A stretch of DNA of 48,815 nucleotides from assembly GCA_002450155.1 (NCBI GenBank), contig DJYO01000014.1, forward strand, positions 1 through 48,815, written 5' to 3'. This document shows positions 41,779 to 48,815 of this stretch, in pieces (within the stretch, counting starts at the first letter, position 1; every line of letters begins with the position of its first letter). The notes beneath the pieces were generated by a model. It saw nothing but the letters and a program-made list of their open reading frames with translations, made no database searches and had not been told where the DNA came from. The translations under genes were made by a program, and so were the position numbers. This stretch comes from Mageeibacillus sp. UBA6976 (lineage in GTDB: Bacteria > Bacillota > Clostridia > Saccharofermentanales > Saccharofermentanaceae).

Positions 41779-43533
41779 TTGAAGAGTAAGAATCCTAACA
41801 AAAAGAGCGTGCGCGCTCCCCAGATAGACCCCAAGGCAGCAGGCTTTACAGCCGAGGAAGCGCCTGAGGTAACAGTATCTGAAGAGAAGATATCCACAGC
41901 TGACTGGCAACCTGATGAAGACGTTAAGCCTCAGCATTCTGCCACACTGGACGATCTTGAGTCCATAGATCCGGAGCTTCTGTCTGGAAGCGGCTCTGAC
42001 GATGCTTCTGAGGAGACGGGATCCAAGCTCCCCGCCAGGATATCTCCCAAGGCAGATACCAAGACTCCCAACGAGATCCCCGAAGTAAGGATCGACCTCG
42101 AGGGTGAGAAGACACCTGAAGATATCAAGCCCCGCAAGAATCCGGGCGTTTTCTTTGTGATCCTCGGCATACTGGTGGTTATCGCAGTTATCTGTGCATC
42201 CATCTTCTTTGGAACAGGCATGGATGAAACCGTGATAAGTCCTCTTACCGTAAACGGCAGATCCATCCCCGGAGATGACTTCAGCTTTATGTATCACTAC
42301 GAACTCCTGCAGGAAGGATTCGATATCTTTGCATCCGATGCTCAGGAGAGACTGTCATCACCCTATCCGGATGACGACAACTTCCCTACCTACAGAGATT
42401 ACTTCCTCAATCTGGCAGCAACAGACATCCAGAAGATGGAGATCTTATACGACGATGCAACTGCAGCAGGATTTGAGATCGAGCAGACTCACTACGACAG
42501 AGCAAATGCTTACATCAATTACCTGTCAGACAGTGCAGCGGAACTGGGCGTTCCCCTTGACACATACATCAAGGGCGTATTCGGAAGTCAGGTTGACGAG
42601 CAGTGCATCGTAAACTTCCTTGCCAAGAAGTATTTTACTGAGGATTATGCCAATACCGAGAAGCTCATCCAGCTCTCAGCTACAGATGAGCAGGCAGAAG
42701 AAGCCTACCAGGCAGACAGGAACGACTACGACATAGTCTCCTACAAGATCTTAAGAATAACTTACGAGCAGCGTGAACAGGCCTTCATCGATACAGCAAA
42801 TAACCACGCCCAGCAGATCATAGACAAGATGGCAGGAGACCCTTCACAGTTTGAGGAGGTTGCTTCCCACTATTTCTCAGGTGTTGCAGCAAACACCTTA
42901 AAGCAGCCTGACTCTACCCTTGTCCCTGACCAGCGCTATCAGGATATTGCTCACAGTGATTTCAGAGACTGGCTTTTCGATGCATCAAGAAATCCCGGTG
43001 ATGCAGTGATCTTCCCTGACGAAGACGGCTTCCCTATAATCCTTGTATTCGTTGAAAGAGAGAGAATGACAACACCTCTGCGCAATCTCTACCTTATAAC
43101 AGTAGGCACGCAGTACGACGAGAATTTCAATCCCGACATGGGCGCAACGCAGTCCCTTGCCCAAGAGATCTACGACCAGATAGATAGCGCAGATACAGCT
43201 TCTGCAATAGAGAATCTGTATAACAACTATGTTCTCGACGGCACGCTCACGATCCAACATAACGAGATGGCTTACATGTATGAATACCAAGACGAGATAA
43301 ATGACTGGATATTCGCTGAGGAACGCACACTGGGCGATAAGACTTTGATCGAGATCGACGGCAGCTTCTACATAATGTACTTCATCTCAGTATCAGAGAA
43401 CCCTGAGTGGTATGACAGAGTAAACAGCTTCATCAGGATGAACAACTATCAGGACTTCATCAATACCAAGTCTGAGGAATACGAATGGAGCTTCAATCCT
43501 GAGGGCTTATCCCAGATCAAGGACATACCTTAA
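41779..43533 (+). CDS. PrsA/SurA-like membrane-anchored foldase
   Basis: The 584-residue protein has a long acidic, Pro-rich cytoplasmic tail (about 1-118), one membrane segment (about 122-144) and a large extracytoplasmic part. An N-terminal SurA/PrsA-like helical region (about 155-300) precedes a parvulin-like segment (about 310-440) with IVSYKILRI and DPSQFEEVASHYFSG. This suits a membrane-anchored chaperone for exported proteins. The start is a TTG at 41779, ten bases after GGAGG; no ATG lies near it. It follows the lipid kinase by five bases. The parvulin domain may be degenerate. Confidence 0.72.
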   Translation: MKSKNPNKKSVRAPQIDPKAAGFTAEEAPEVTVSEEKISTADWQPDEDVKPQHSATLDDLESIDPELLSGSGSDDASEETGSKLPARISPKADTKTPNEIPEVRIDLEGEKTPEDIKPRKNPGVFFVILGILVVIAVICASIFFGTGMDETVISPLTVNGRSIPGDDFSFMYHYELLQEGFDIFASDAQERLSSPYPDDDNFPTYRDYFLNLAATDIQKMEILYDDATAAGFEIEQTHYDRANAYINYLSDSAAELGVPLDTYIKGVFGSQVDEQCIVNFLAKKYFTEDYANTEKLIQLSATDEQAEEAYQADRNDYDIVSYKILRITYEQREQAFIDTANNHAQQIIDKMAGDPSQFEEVASHYFSGVAANTLKQPDSTLVPDQRYQDIAHSDFRDWLFDASRNPGDAVIFPDEDGFPIILVFVERERMTTPLRNLYLITVGTQYDENFNPDMGATQSLAQEIYDQIDSADTASAIENLYNNYVLDGTLTIQHNEMAYMYEYQDEINDWIFAEERTLGDKTLIEIDGSFYIMYFISVSENPEWYDRVNSFIRMNNYQDFINTKSEEYEWSFNPEGLSQIKDIP

Positions 43534-43553
43534 AACACTCTTAGTTTAAATTT

Positions 43554-43577
43554 AAGGACTGGCTCTTGTCAGTCCTT
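43554..43577 (+). terminator. Terminator of the lipid kinase-foldase operon
   Basis: An eight-base stem (AAGGACTG / CAGTCCTT) with an eight-base loop is followed by ATTTTGTTT, 20 bases after the foldase stop. Confidence 0.75.
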
Positions 43578-43595
43578 ATTTTGTTTGGGATGAAA

Positions 43596-43636
43596 TTCGC
43601 TGACATGTTCGCTATATTAGCGAACTACTTAGCGGA
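43596..43636. promoter_or_regulatory. Nested palindrome, orphan operator-like site
   Basis: The 19-base palindrome GTTCGCTATATTAGCGAAC (43607-43625, two eight-base arms) is flanked at equal distance by TTCGCT (43596-43601) and AGCGGA (43631-43636), a second nested pair. It lies between two terminators and next to no gene start, so its owner is unclear. It could be an operator left from a lost regulator gene. Confidence 0.5.
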
Positions 43637-43679
43637 CTTTATACAATGGTGTAATTGTGGTGCTCGTTATACATATAAA

Positions 43680-43705
43680 AACCCCAGAAGTTATTATCTG
43701 GGGTT
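43680..43705 (-). terminator. Terminator of the htrA operon
   Basis: A nine-base stem (AACCCCAGA / TCTGGGGTT) with an eight-base loop is followed on the minus strand by TTTTATATG. It lies 22 bases after the stop of the 41-residue gene. Confidence 0.8.
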
Positions 43706-43726
43706 TAGTATGCTTATCTTATGCGG

Positions 43727-43852
43727 TTATAATCCAAGTCTTGCCTGCTGCATGACTACGACGATTATCGCAAATACAAAGGATACGAGCATAGCTATTA
43801 TTATGATCCAAGCTATAAGCTTCTTGGCAAAATCCTTCTGTCTGGCACTCAT
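43727..43852 (-). CDS. 41-residue membrane peptide coupled to htrA
   Basis: The reading frame runs MSARQKDFAKKLIAWI and continues with a hydrophobic segment (about 12-35), ending QQARLGL. Its ATG shares one base with the htrA stop (TGATG), and GAGG lies ten bases upstream inside htrA. A terminator follows, so the frame belongs to the htrA transcript. The pattern (basic start, single membrane helix with Met) recalls small DUF4044/Prli42-type stress-signalling peptides, but similarity is weak. It is a real gene on the evidence of overlap, terminator and composition. Confidence 0.6.
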   Translation of the reverse strand: MSARQKDFAKKLIAWIIIIAMLVSFVFAIIVVVMQQARLGL

Positions 43853-45150
43853 CAGCCATCGTCCTCACTTCTTGATGTTGTCGCGGTCACGGTCTCGCAG
43901 CCTTCGTAATCAGCGCTGTCACCTATTGTGAGAGTAAGTTCCATCTTTTTGCCGTCTCTTATGACTACTACGGGAACCGTATCACCGACCGCATGCTTAT
44001 CGCGTATATCAATAATATCATCAGTTTTTGTAATTTCAACTCCATCCATGGAGCTGATAAGATCTCCGATCCTTATACCGCCCTGATAAGCAGGGCCTTC
44101 CTCTACTATGCCTGCACAATAGACTCCTGGCACTGCACCGAAATAGGCATTCTCTTCTACCAATGATACGGATAATCCCAGATAAGGTCTGTTTATTACC
44201 TTGCCGTAGTTTATTATGGATTCTATTATCCCCTTAACATAATCGATGGAGATCGCAAATCCCAGACCCTCGGATGTGGATGTTACCATCTTGGCGTTTG
44301 TTATGCCCACTACTTCGCCGAAGGAATTGATGAGAGGTCCGCCGCTGTTACCACTATTTATGGCTGCGTCAGTCTGGATGACCTTGATCTTATAGCCGTC
44401 CTTATTGATGTCTCTATCCAGTGCTGACACAACACCTACCGTAACGGTGTCATCCAGAGTGCCAAGAGCATTACCGATGGCTACCACCAGTTCACCGGGC
44501 CTGAGATCTGAGGAGCTTCCTAATGTTACATAAGGAAGTTTCTCTTCAGTATCAACCTTGAGGACTGCAACGTCAGTCTGGACATCAGAACCTACTATCT
44601 TGGCTTTGACCGGTTCATCCTGCCCCGGGAGATTTACCGTTACAAAATATGTCTCCGGATCCTGCTGGGCAGACTCGATTACATGCTGGTTAGTTACTAT
44701 ATATCCGTCTTCTGTGATTATGAATCCTGTTCCCGCTGCTGCTTTCTGCACTCCGCCTGAAGTGTTTGCCATAAGGTTTATGGAAAGGGTCGCAGGACTT
44801 ACCAGATCTACTATCTCGGTAGTCGTAAGCCTCGTCTTGTCGGGAGATGATACTGCAGATGCATCCTCCAGGCTGAACCATGGCTCAGCGAGATCATCAG
44901 CGGAAGCTGCCTGATGTTCTATCCTCGCCTCCTGCTCATCAGAAGCTTCTGTCCCTGCCGTAACATAGGAATTTAACCCTTTAAGTCCTGTATTAAGTTT
45001 ATATATGTATATTGTCTGGACTGCTGAGTAGAATACGCTTATTGCAAGCAGCGCTAAGAGTACGATGAGAGTCTTATTGGATCTCTTACCATTCTTCCCG
45101 TTTTTTTCTTCGATTACTGTCTCAGGAGTATTTAATTCATTGTTATCCAT
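43852..45150 (-). CDS. htrA: HtrA/DegP-like serine protease
   Basis: The 432-residue protein has one membrane segment (about 27-49), a trypsin-like protease domain (about 105-310) and a PDZ domain (about 325-415). The catalytic triad is visible: His156 in VTNQHVIE, Asp193 in QTDVAVLKVD and Ser269 in NSGNSGGPL. This is the membrane-anchored HtrA layout of Bacillota, degrading misfolded proteins outside the membrane. The start at 45150 has GAGGC about eight bases upstream. An extended -10 promoter lies in the gap before it. It is coupled to a small membrane peptide gene. Confidence 0.93.
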   Translation of the reverse strand: MDNNELNTPETVIEEKNGKNGKRSNKTLIVLLALLAISVFYSAVQTIYIYKLNTGLKGLNSYVTAGTEASDEQEARIEHQAASADDLAEPWFSLEDASAVSSPDKTRLTTTEIVDLVSPATLSINLMANTSGGVQKAAAGTGFIITEDGYIVTNQHVIESAQQDPETYFVTVNLPGQDEPVKAKIVGSDVQTDVAVLKVDTEEKLPYVTLGSSSDLRPGELVVAIGNALGTLDDTVTVGVVSALDRDINKDGYKIKVIQTDAAINSGNSGGPLINSFGEVVGITNAKMVTSTSEGLGFAISIDYVKGIIESIINYGKVINRPYLGLSVSLVEENAYFGAVPGVYCAGIVEEGPAYQGGIRIGDLISSMDGVEITKTDDIIDIRDKHAVGDTVPVVVIRDGKKMELTLTIGDSADYEGCETVTATTSRSEDDG

Positions 45151-45182
45151 ACACATCGCCTCACTTGTTTTATTACTTGCAA

Positions 45183-45191
45183 TATATAGCA
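45183..45191 (-). promoter_or_regulatory. Extended -10 promoter of htrA
   Basis: On the minus strand TGC is followed by TATATA (45183-45188), about 32 bases before the htrA start. No good -35 is seen. Confidence 0.4.
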
Positions 45192-45221
45192 ACCCGGCAT
45201 TGAATTTATGGCAAAACTTAG

Positions 45222-45860
45222 TCAAAACAAGTCCAATTCTCCGCCATTCATCTCGCACTTATCACCCTTTGTAAGTACGATGCTGCCTGAGGATATATCT
45301 GTTGCAAACCGCTCAAATCTCTCAAGGTCAGTTTCGCTGACTCTTACTATGAGACTTACCTTCTGCCCGAACTCACCTTCTCCTGTATCAAAGCCCATAT
45401 TTCCTGCTTCTCTTATAAACCTGTCGTACAGGGAATACTCCATAAGGACCTTGTATTCAAAACCTTCTTTGAAAGAAGCCGGCCTGCCATCCTTGAGAGC
45501 CTCTCTTCCGGAACCGGTATATGCTCTGATAAGGCCGCCCTTGCCAAGCAATATACCTCCGAAATACCTGGTGACACATACTGCGCAATCCTCAAGGCCT
45601 GAAGTCTGCAAAAGAGATAAAAGGGGCATTCCTGCAGTTCCCGAAGGTTCACCATCGTCACTCGATTTGCTGAGGCTGCCCTCCTTAAGGCGCCAGGCAT
45701 AGCAACAGTGCCTGGCATCAGGATACTGTTCTTTCTCATGTCTGATAAAGGCCTCAGCCTCCTGCCTTGAGGAGACTCTCTTGCTCCGGCCGATAAAGAC
45801 TGACTGCTTGATCTCTATTCTGGATGAGCCTTCACGGGTAAGAGTAATAAGATCCGGCAA
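45222..45860 (-). CDS. yigZ: YigZ/IMPACT-family protein
   Basis: The 212-residue protein has the UPF0029 signature with DDGEPSGTAGMPLL (about 68-81). TRYFGGILLGKGGLIRAYT follows (about 97-115), and the C-terminal IMPACT-like fold is present. Bacterial members may act in translation or on RNA; the role is not settled. The start is a TTG at 45860, two bases after the NUDIX gene stop, with GGAG about 11 bases upstream. It belongs to the operon starting at the c-di-GMP gene. Confidence 0.9.
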   Translation of the reverse strand: MPDLITLTREGSSRIEIKQSVFIGRSKRVSSRQEAEAFIRHEKEQYPDARHCCYAWRLKEGSLSKSSDDGEPSGTAGMPLLSLLQTSGLEDCAVCVTRYFGGILLGKGGLIRAYTGSGREALKDGRPASFKEGFEYKVLMEYSLYDRFIREAGNMGFDTGEGEFGQKVSLIVRVSETDLERFERFATDISSGSIVLTKGDKCEMNGGELDLF

Positions 45861-45862
45861 GA

Positions 45863-46279
45863 TCAGTCCAACTCCTTATACTTCTGGTATGCCATCATGA
45901 CGAGGGATTTGTCCTGACTGTATGTGATGATATCGAGAGCCTTGACTATGGGGAAGAAGGCAGCTCCTGTGACTCCTGTGTCAGGATTAAACTTAGCTTC
46001 CCCTGTTTCCGACTTCATGACAAACCAGGAAACATTGTTGTGAACCGGTTTGCGCCTGGTTATTGAGTAGTATTCATAATTGGTCTTGCCGCATGGAGCT
46101 ATCACCTCGGCATCAACCCCGGCCTCGATCTTAACTCTGTTCTTGGCAAGCTCCGAAGCCTTAATGTCCCGGGTCTTGAGCACCCCTTTAGGGAATCCCC
46201 ACTCCTGCTTATCATTGCGGATAAGGAGTACATTCTCACCATAAAACACTATGCCACCAAAACAATTACGTACGATCAT
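45863..46279 (-). CDS. NUDIX-fold protein with a decayed NUDIX box
   Basis: The 138-residue protein begins like a NUDIX hydrolase (GGIVFYGENVLLI, then WGFPKG). Where the catalytic box should read AxREVxEExG, it reads AKNRVKIEAG, so the Glu residues that hold metal are mostly lost; one Glu remains. It is therefore either an inactive binder or an enzyme using other residues. GAGGA precedes the ATG at 46279, and it overlaps the Hpt gene by 14 bases. Confidence 0.8.
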   Translation of the reverse strand: MIVRNCFGGIVFYGENVLLIRNDKQEWGFPKGVLKTRDIKASELAKNRVKIEAGVDAEVIAPCGKTNYEYYSITRRKPVHNNVSWFVMKSETGEAKFNPDTGVTGAAFFPIVKALDIITYSQDKSLVMMAYQKYKELD

Positions 46280-46625
46280 CTGCTTGTTCCTCACTAAGTG
46301 CGCGGAGAGCCTCATAGGCTTCCTTTATCTCTGCTATAAGACTTGAATAGTCCATATCCGTTCTGCTCCTCAGATACTCGGTCAGAGTACTTACCGGCTC
46401 AACGATCGGAGTAAGTGACAGATTGCCGCAGGCTCCCTTTATTGCGTGGGCTGCTTCGAAGGCACTGTCCAGGTCCTTATCTTCGATCGCCTGAAAGAGC
46501 TTATCGAAATTTCTATCCTCCAGGGCCATGCCGACAAGGCGCAGATACAAAGTCTCATTGTTTATGCATCTTTCAAGACCTGAATCCACATCTGCACCGT
46601 ATTTCCTTAAGTCAGCTATCGTCAT
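46266..46625 (-). CDS. Histidine phosphotransfer (Hpt) domain protein
   Basis: The 119-residue protein is a free-standing Hpt domain: the site AHAIKGACGNLSL places the phospho-His at His60. Hpt proteins move phosphate between receiver domains. It follows the response regulator/EAL gene after one base, with GGAGGG about five bases before the ATG at 46625; both should be co-translated. It could pass phosphate to that receiver (Asp64) from a kinase elsewhere. Confidence 0.9.
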   Translation of the reverse strand: MTIADLRKYGADVDSGLERCINNETLYLRLVGMALEDRNFDKLFQAIEDKDLDSAFEAAHAIKGACGNLSLTPIVEPVSTLTEYLRSRTDMDYSSLIAEIKEAYEALRALSEEQADDRT

Positions 46626-46626
46626 A

Positions 46627-48318
46627 TCAGACCCTCCTGTATTTATCGATAAATGTTTCAAATTCCTGCGGAGGAACCGGCTTTGAGAAGTAATAGCCCT
46701 GGATAACATCTACCCCCGCATCCTTAAGCAGATCAAACTGCTCTTTATTCTCAACACCCTCGGCTACCACGGTAAGCTCCAGGTATCTGGCAATATCGAT
46801 CACGAGCTCGACCATCCTGAGATCCTTGGAACTTGTGTGGATATTCCTTATAAATTTCATGTCAAGCTTTAAGATGTCTACCGGCATCTCAGAGAGCATA
46901 TTAAGAGATGAATATCCACTGCCGAAATCGTCCATCTCTATCTTGAAACCTAAGTTTCTCAGACTTTCTACTATCTCAATGAGCTTGGCGGAATTATCCG
47001 TATAGGCAGACTCCGTAACTTCGAGCATATAGCCTTCGGGACTGATACCGGCTTCCTCGCAGACATCCAGGATCTCACTGGTAAATCCGTCTTCCAGCAT
47101 GTCTATCCTGGACACATTGACAGATACAGGAATAGTAGCTCCGTACTTATCCTTCCATATGCTGACCTGCCTTGCCGCTTCTTTCCACATATAGCGGTCA
47201 AGTCTCTTTATCAGGCCGTTCTCTTCAAACACAGGAATAAATCTTCCCGGCGACACCATTCCGAGCTCCGGGTGTTCCCACCTGATAAGAGCCTCAGCAG
47301 AAGACAGATAAGGATCTCCGTTCTGGATCGCGAGCTTAGGCTGGTAGTAGACTACAAACTGCTTCTCGGCGAGTGCTCTGTCCAGATCGTTCATTATCCG
47401 CTCTGCAAAAGCTTCTTCCTCATGCATCCTGGAATTGTAGAAAGCAACAGGCTCGCGGTAGTTGCCTCTTACACTGTTGCAGGCAAGAAGGGCGCAGTCA
47501 AGTCTCTTGTTGATCTCAAGTGTCCTGTCTGCCACAGGATAGATCCCTACCCTTATCCTGCTCCCGGCATTCTCTATCTTATCCTGCAGCTTTGCAGATA
47601 TCTCTTTATATAGATCTATGGAATTGCCGTGGGAAACATATACATAGAACAGATCTGCACCGTATCTGCAGCCGATGCCCCGTTTATCACTTACAAAAGC
47701 CTTGATCACAGCACCTGTGATATTCAGGAGCTCATCGCCGAATTTTCTGCCGTAAAGCTCGTTTATAGAATGGAAACGGTTAAAGTTAACAGCTATAACA
47801 TCCATGTCAGCATCGGGATAATACTGGTCTATGACGCCGGCATACTCGATAAAGAATTCCCTGTTGAAAAGACCTGTCAGCACATCGTATTGGGTAGCTG
47901 AGAGGATGCTCGTATTCTCAGAAAGCTTGATAGTCTTCTTTATCCTGGCAAGTATTACTTCGGGAACATCGTACGGCTTGGGTATAAAATCCGAAGCTCC
48001 CATATTAAGACTCTTTACCTCAGCGGTAGTATCAGCTGTCAGCACGATAACGGGTATCTTGTTGATGTCTAAGTCCTTTTGCATCATGGACAGGAGCTCA
48101 TATCCGTCTAACTCAGGCATCAGAAGGTCCAAAAGGACCAGAGATAAAGTATCCTTATTGCTGTTTATGACATCCCAGGCTTCTTTGCCGTTACATGCAG
48201 TAAGCACCTCATATTCCTGACCTACAATGGATGTAAGCATTATGCGGTTGATCTCTTCGTCATCTACTACAAGGACTTTCTTCTTAAGACTGAATCGGCT
48301 CTCTAATAACTCGTACAT
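46627..48318 (-). CDS. Response regulator with GGDEF-like and EAL domains
   Basis: The 563-residue protein has a receiver domain (about 12-130) with acidic pocket Asp19/Asp20, phospho-acceptor Asp64 and Lys114. A GGDEF-like domain follows (about 140-295) whose signature is replaced by RYGADLF (218-224), so cyclase activity is unlikely. The EAL domain (about 305-560) keeps AEALIRWEHP (Glu342), EVTES and DDFGSGYSS (Asp463/Asp464), so c-di-GMP phosphodiesterase activity is likely. GGAGA precedes the ATG. With the Hpt gene it forms a phosphorelay-controlled c-di-GMP branch. Confidence 0.92.
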   Translation of the reverse strand: MYELLESRFSLKKKVLVVDDEEINRIMLTSIVGQEYEVLTACNGKEAWDVINSNKDTLSLVLLDLLMPELDGYELLSMMQKDLDINKIPVIVLTADTTAEVKSLNMGASDFIPKPYDVPEVILARIKKTIKLSENTSILSATQYDVLTGLFNREFFIEYAGVIDQYYPDADMDVIAVNFNRFHSINELYGRKFGDELLNITGAVIKAFVSDKRGIGCRYGADLFYVYVSHGNSIDLYKEISAKLQDKIENAGSRIRVGIYPVADRTLEINKRLDCALLACNSVRGNYREPVAFYNSRMHEEEAFAERIMNDLDRALAEKQFVVYYQPKLAIQNGDPYLSSAEALIRWEHPELGMVSPGRFIPVFEENGLIKRLDRYMWKEAARQVSIWKDKYGATIPVSVNVSRIDMLEDGFTSEILDVCEEAGISPEGYMLEVTESAYTDNSAKLIEIVESLRNLGFKIEMDDFGSGYSSLNMLSEMPVDILKLDMKFIRNIHTSSKDLRMVELVIDIARYLELTVVAEGVENKEQFDLLKDAGVDVIQGYYFSKPVPPQEFETFIDKYRRV

Positions 48319-48355
48319 CTCAAATCTCCGGGAACATCCCCCTTTTTATAGATAA

Positions 48356-48361
48356 ATTATA
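48356..48361 (-). promoter_or_regulatory. Possible -10 for the REC-GGDEF-EAL operon
   Basis: TATAAT on the minus strand lies about 37 bases before the start at 48318, between the insertion element end and the gene. No clear -35 is visible. Confidence 0.35.
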
Positions 48362-48424
48362 TATTAATACTATTCCTATTTCATTTACACATTCACAACA
48401 TTTGTCATTTTGCTTAAGGTATGT

Positions 48425-48556
48425 TTGACACTCCACACGACTGTCTAAAGTCGTTGGATTCTTGTTTCAGCGACCACTACATTGCTACAAAAGCTTTAGT
48501 TTTACACGGTCTCCACAAGCGTAAATTTCCGTATGCCCTACGGTATTTGTCGGTAT
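48425..48556 (-). ncRNA. Probable omega (guide) RNA and right end of an IS200/IS605 element
   Basis: On the minus strand, the bases after the tnpB stop contain small hairpins, such as CCGTA/TACGG at 48529-48533 and 48539-48543. They end with the tract GAATCCAACGACTTTAGA, a hairpin, then GGAGTGTCAA near 48425-48435. This is the usual right end of TnpB elements, where the omega RNA scaffold ends and the guide begins in flanking DNA. The exact tip and guide start cannot be fixed by eye. A plus-strand frame over this region is a shadow. Confidence 0.6.
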
Positions 48557-48815
48557 TCAGGCTACTGAGAGACCTTTTTTTAAGATGTTTATGCTTGCGT
48601 TGGTGTCCCTGTTGTGTTTTGTATGGCAATTAGGACATTCCCATTCTCTAATAGAGAGGTTCTTTACCAGTGGATTCTTGTATCCGCAACATGAGCAGGT
48701 CTGACTGCTTGGGTACATAGTAGGTACTTTGATTATGTCGTTTCCGTACCACACTGCCTTATACTCAAGCATTGTAAAGAATTTTGACCAGGATGCACTT
48801 GCTATGGACTTTGCA
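48557..48815 (-). CDS. tnpB: C-terminal part of TnpB RNA-guided nuclease (runs off the window)
   Basis: The visible 86 codons are the C-terminal end of an IS200/IS605-family TnpB; the frame stays open to the window edge. The zinc finger is CSCC ... CPNC, followed by NRDTNASINI, which carries the last RuvC catalytic Asp. The preceding text (SIASASWSKFFTMLEYKA) also matches TnpB. The element lies upstream of the c-di-GMP gene. Whether the 5' part and a tnpA are intact is outside the window. Confidence 0.88.
   Translation of the reverse strand, partial: AKSIASASWSKFFTMLEYKAVWYGNDIIKVPTMYPSSQTCSCCGYKNPLVKNLSIREWECPNCHTKHNRDTNASINILKKGLSVA

Noticed and set aside
43566..43931. A 121-codon plus-strand frame after the foldase gene
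   Set aside because: It runs through two terminators and a palindrome and is antisense to the 41-residue gene and the htrA end; no ribosome site.
48421..48633. A 70-codon plus-strand frame at the insertion element end
   Set aside because: It is antisense to the omega RNA region and the tnpB end; its Cys residues mirror the other strand.

Overview
The window looks like a piece of a Gram-positive, Clostridia-like (Bacillota) chromosome. Supporting signs are the strong GGAGG ribosome sites, the GC content in the mid-40s (estimated by eye), a type IV pilus cluster without an outer-membrane secretin, a YfhO pair, a PrsA-like foldase, HtrA, type II pantothenate kinase (CoaW), HemZ, a butyrate kinase and the MEP isoprenoid pathway. 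An order such as Oscillospirales, Saccharofermentanales or Lachnospirales is plausible, but the sequence alone does not settle it. No rRNA, tRNA or CRISPR array was seen. No stretch longer than about 300 bases lacks a gene.

Left edge (1-1375): a tyrosine integrase and the first codons of a second leftward gene form the end of an integrated element lying against the 3' end of lysS. Six copies of an 8-base repeat sit in front of the integrase. Region 1376-5079 (minus) holds lysS and greA (one promoter) and guaB; this IMP dehydrogenase closely resembles the one of the protozoan Tritrichomonas foetus. Region 5238-6422 has a zinc-ribbon protein and a membrane protein of unknown function. radA-ispD (plus, 6489-8637) converge on a long minus-strand operon (13604 to 8614): Gfo/Idh oxidoreductase, QueT, methyltransferase, CmpB-like membrane protein, Mrp, thioredoxin-like lipoprotein, ispF. 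A second minus-strand run (20275 to 13661) carries coaW, a DUF1624 acyltransferase-like protein, a DUF3810 putative metalloprotease, hemZ, a small zinc-ribbon membrane protein, butyrate kinase and phosphate acetyltransferase.

Region 20369-29463 (minus) is a full Gram-positive type IV pilus machine: pilB, pilT, pilC, pilM, enlarged pilN- and pilO-like genes, a very short pilin with its own strong promoter and terminator, then three further prepilins. A large PilX-like surface protein lies apart at 32759-34642. Between them is a plus-strand operon: yebC, a P-loop/Asp23 fusion, a DUF6062 Cys-rich protein and a DsrE-like protein. Region 34785-40762 (minus) has two YfhO-family membrane proteins and a DEDD exonuclease in overlapping order. 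Divergent from them are a diacylglycerol-kinase-like gene and a PrsA-like membrane-anchored protein.

The right part (minus) has htrA coupled to a 41-residue membrane peptide; then yigZ, a NUDIX protein with a decayed NUDIX box, an Hpt protein and a REC-GGDEF-EAL c-di-GMP phosphodiesterase. The c-di-GMP enzyme could act on the pilus system, but that is inference. The window closes with the right end of an IS200/IS605-family element: the C-terminal part of TnpB followed by its probable guide (omega) RNA region.

The points most worth a second look are the very short pilins with the PilX-like giant, the P-loop/Asp23 operon, the pta-buk pairing, the HtrA-coupled micropeptide, the integrase repeats, and an orphan nested palindrome near 43596-43636.
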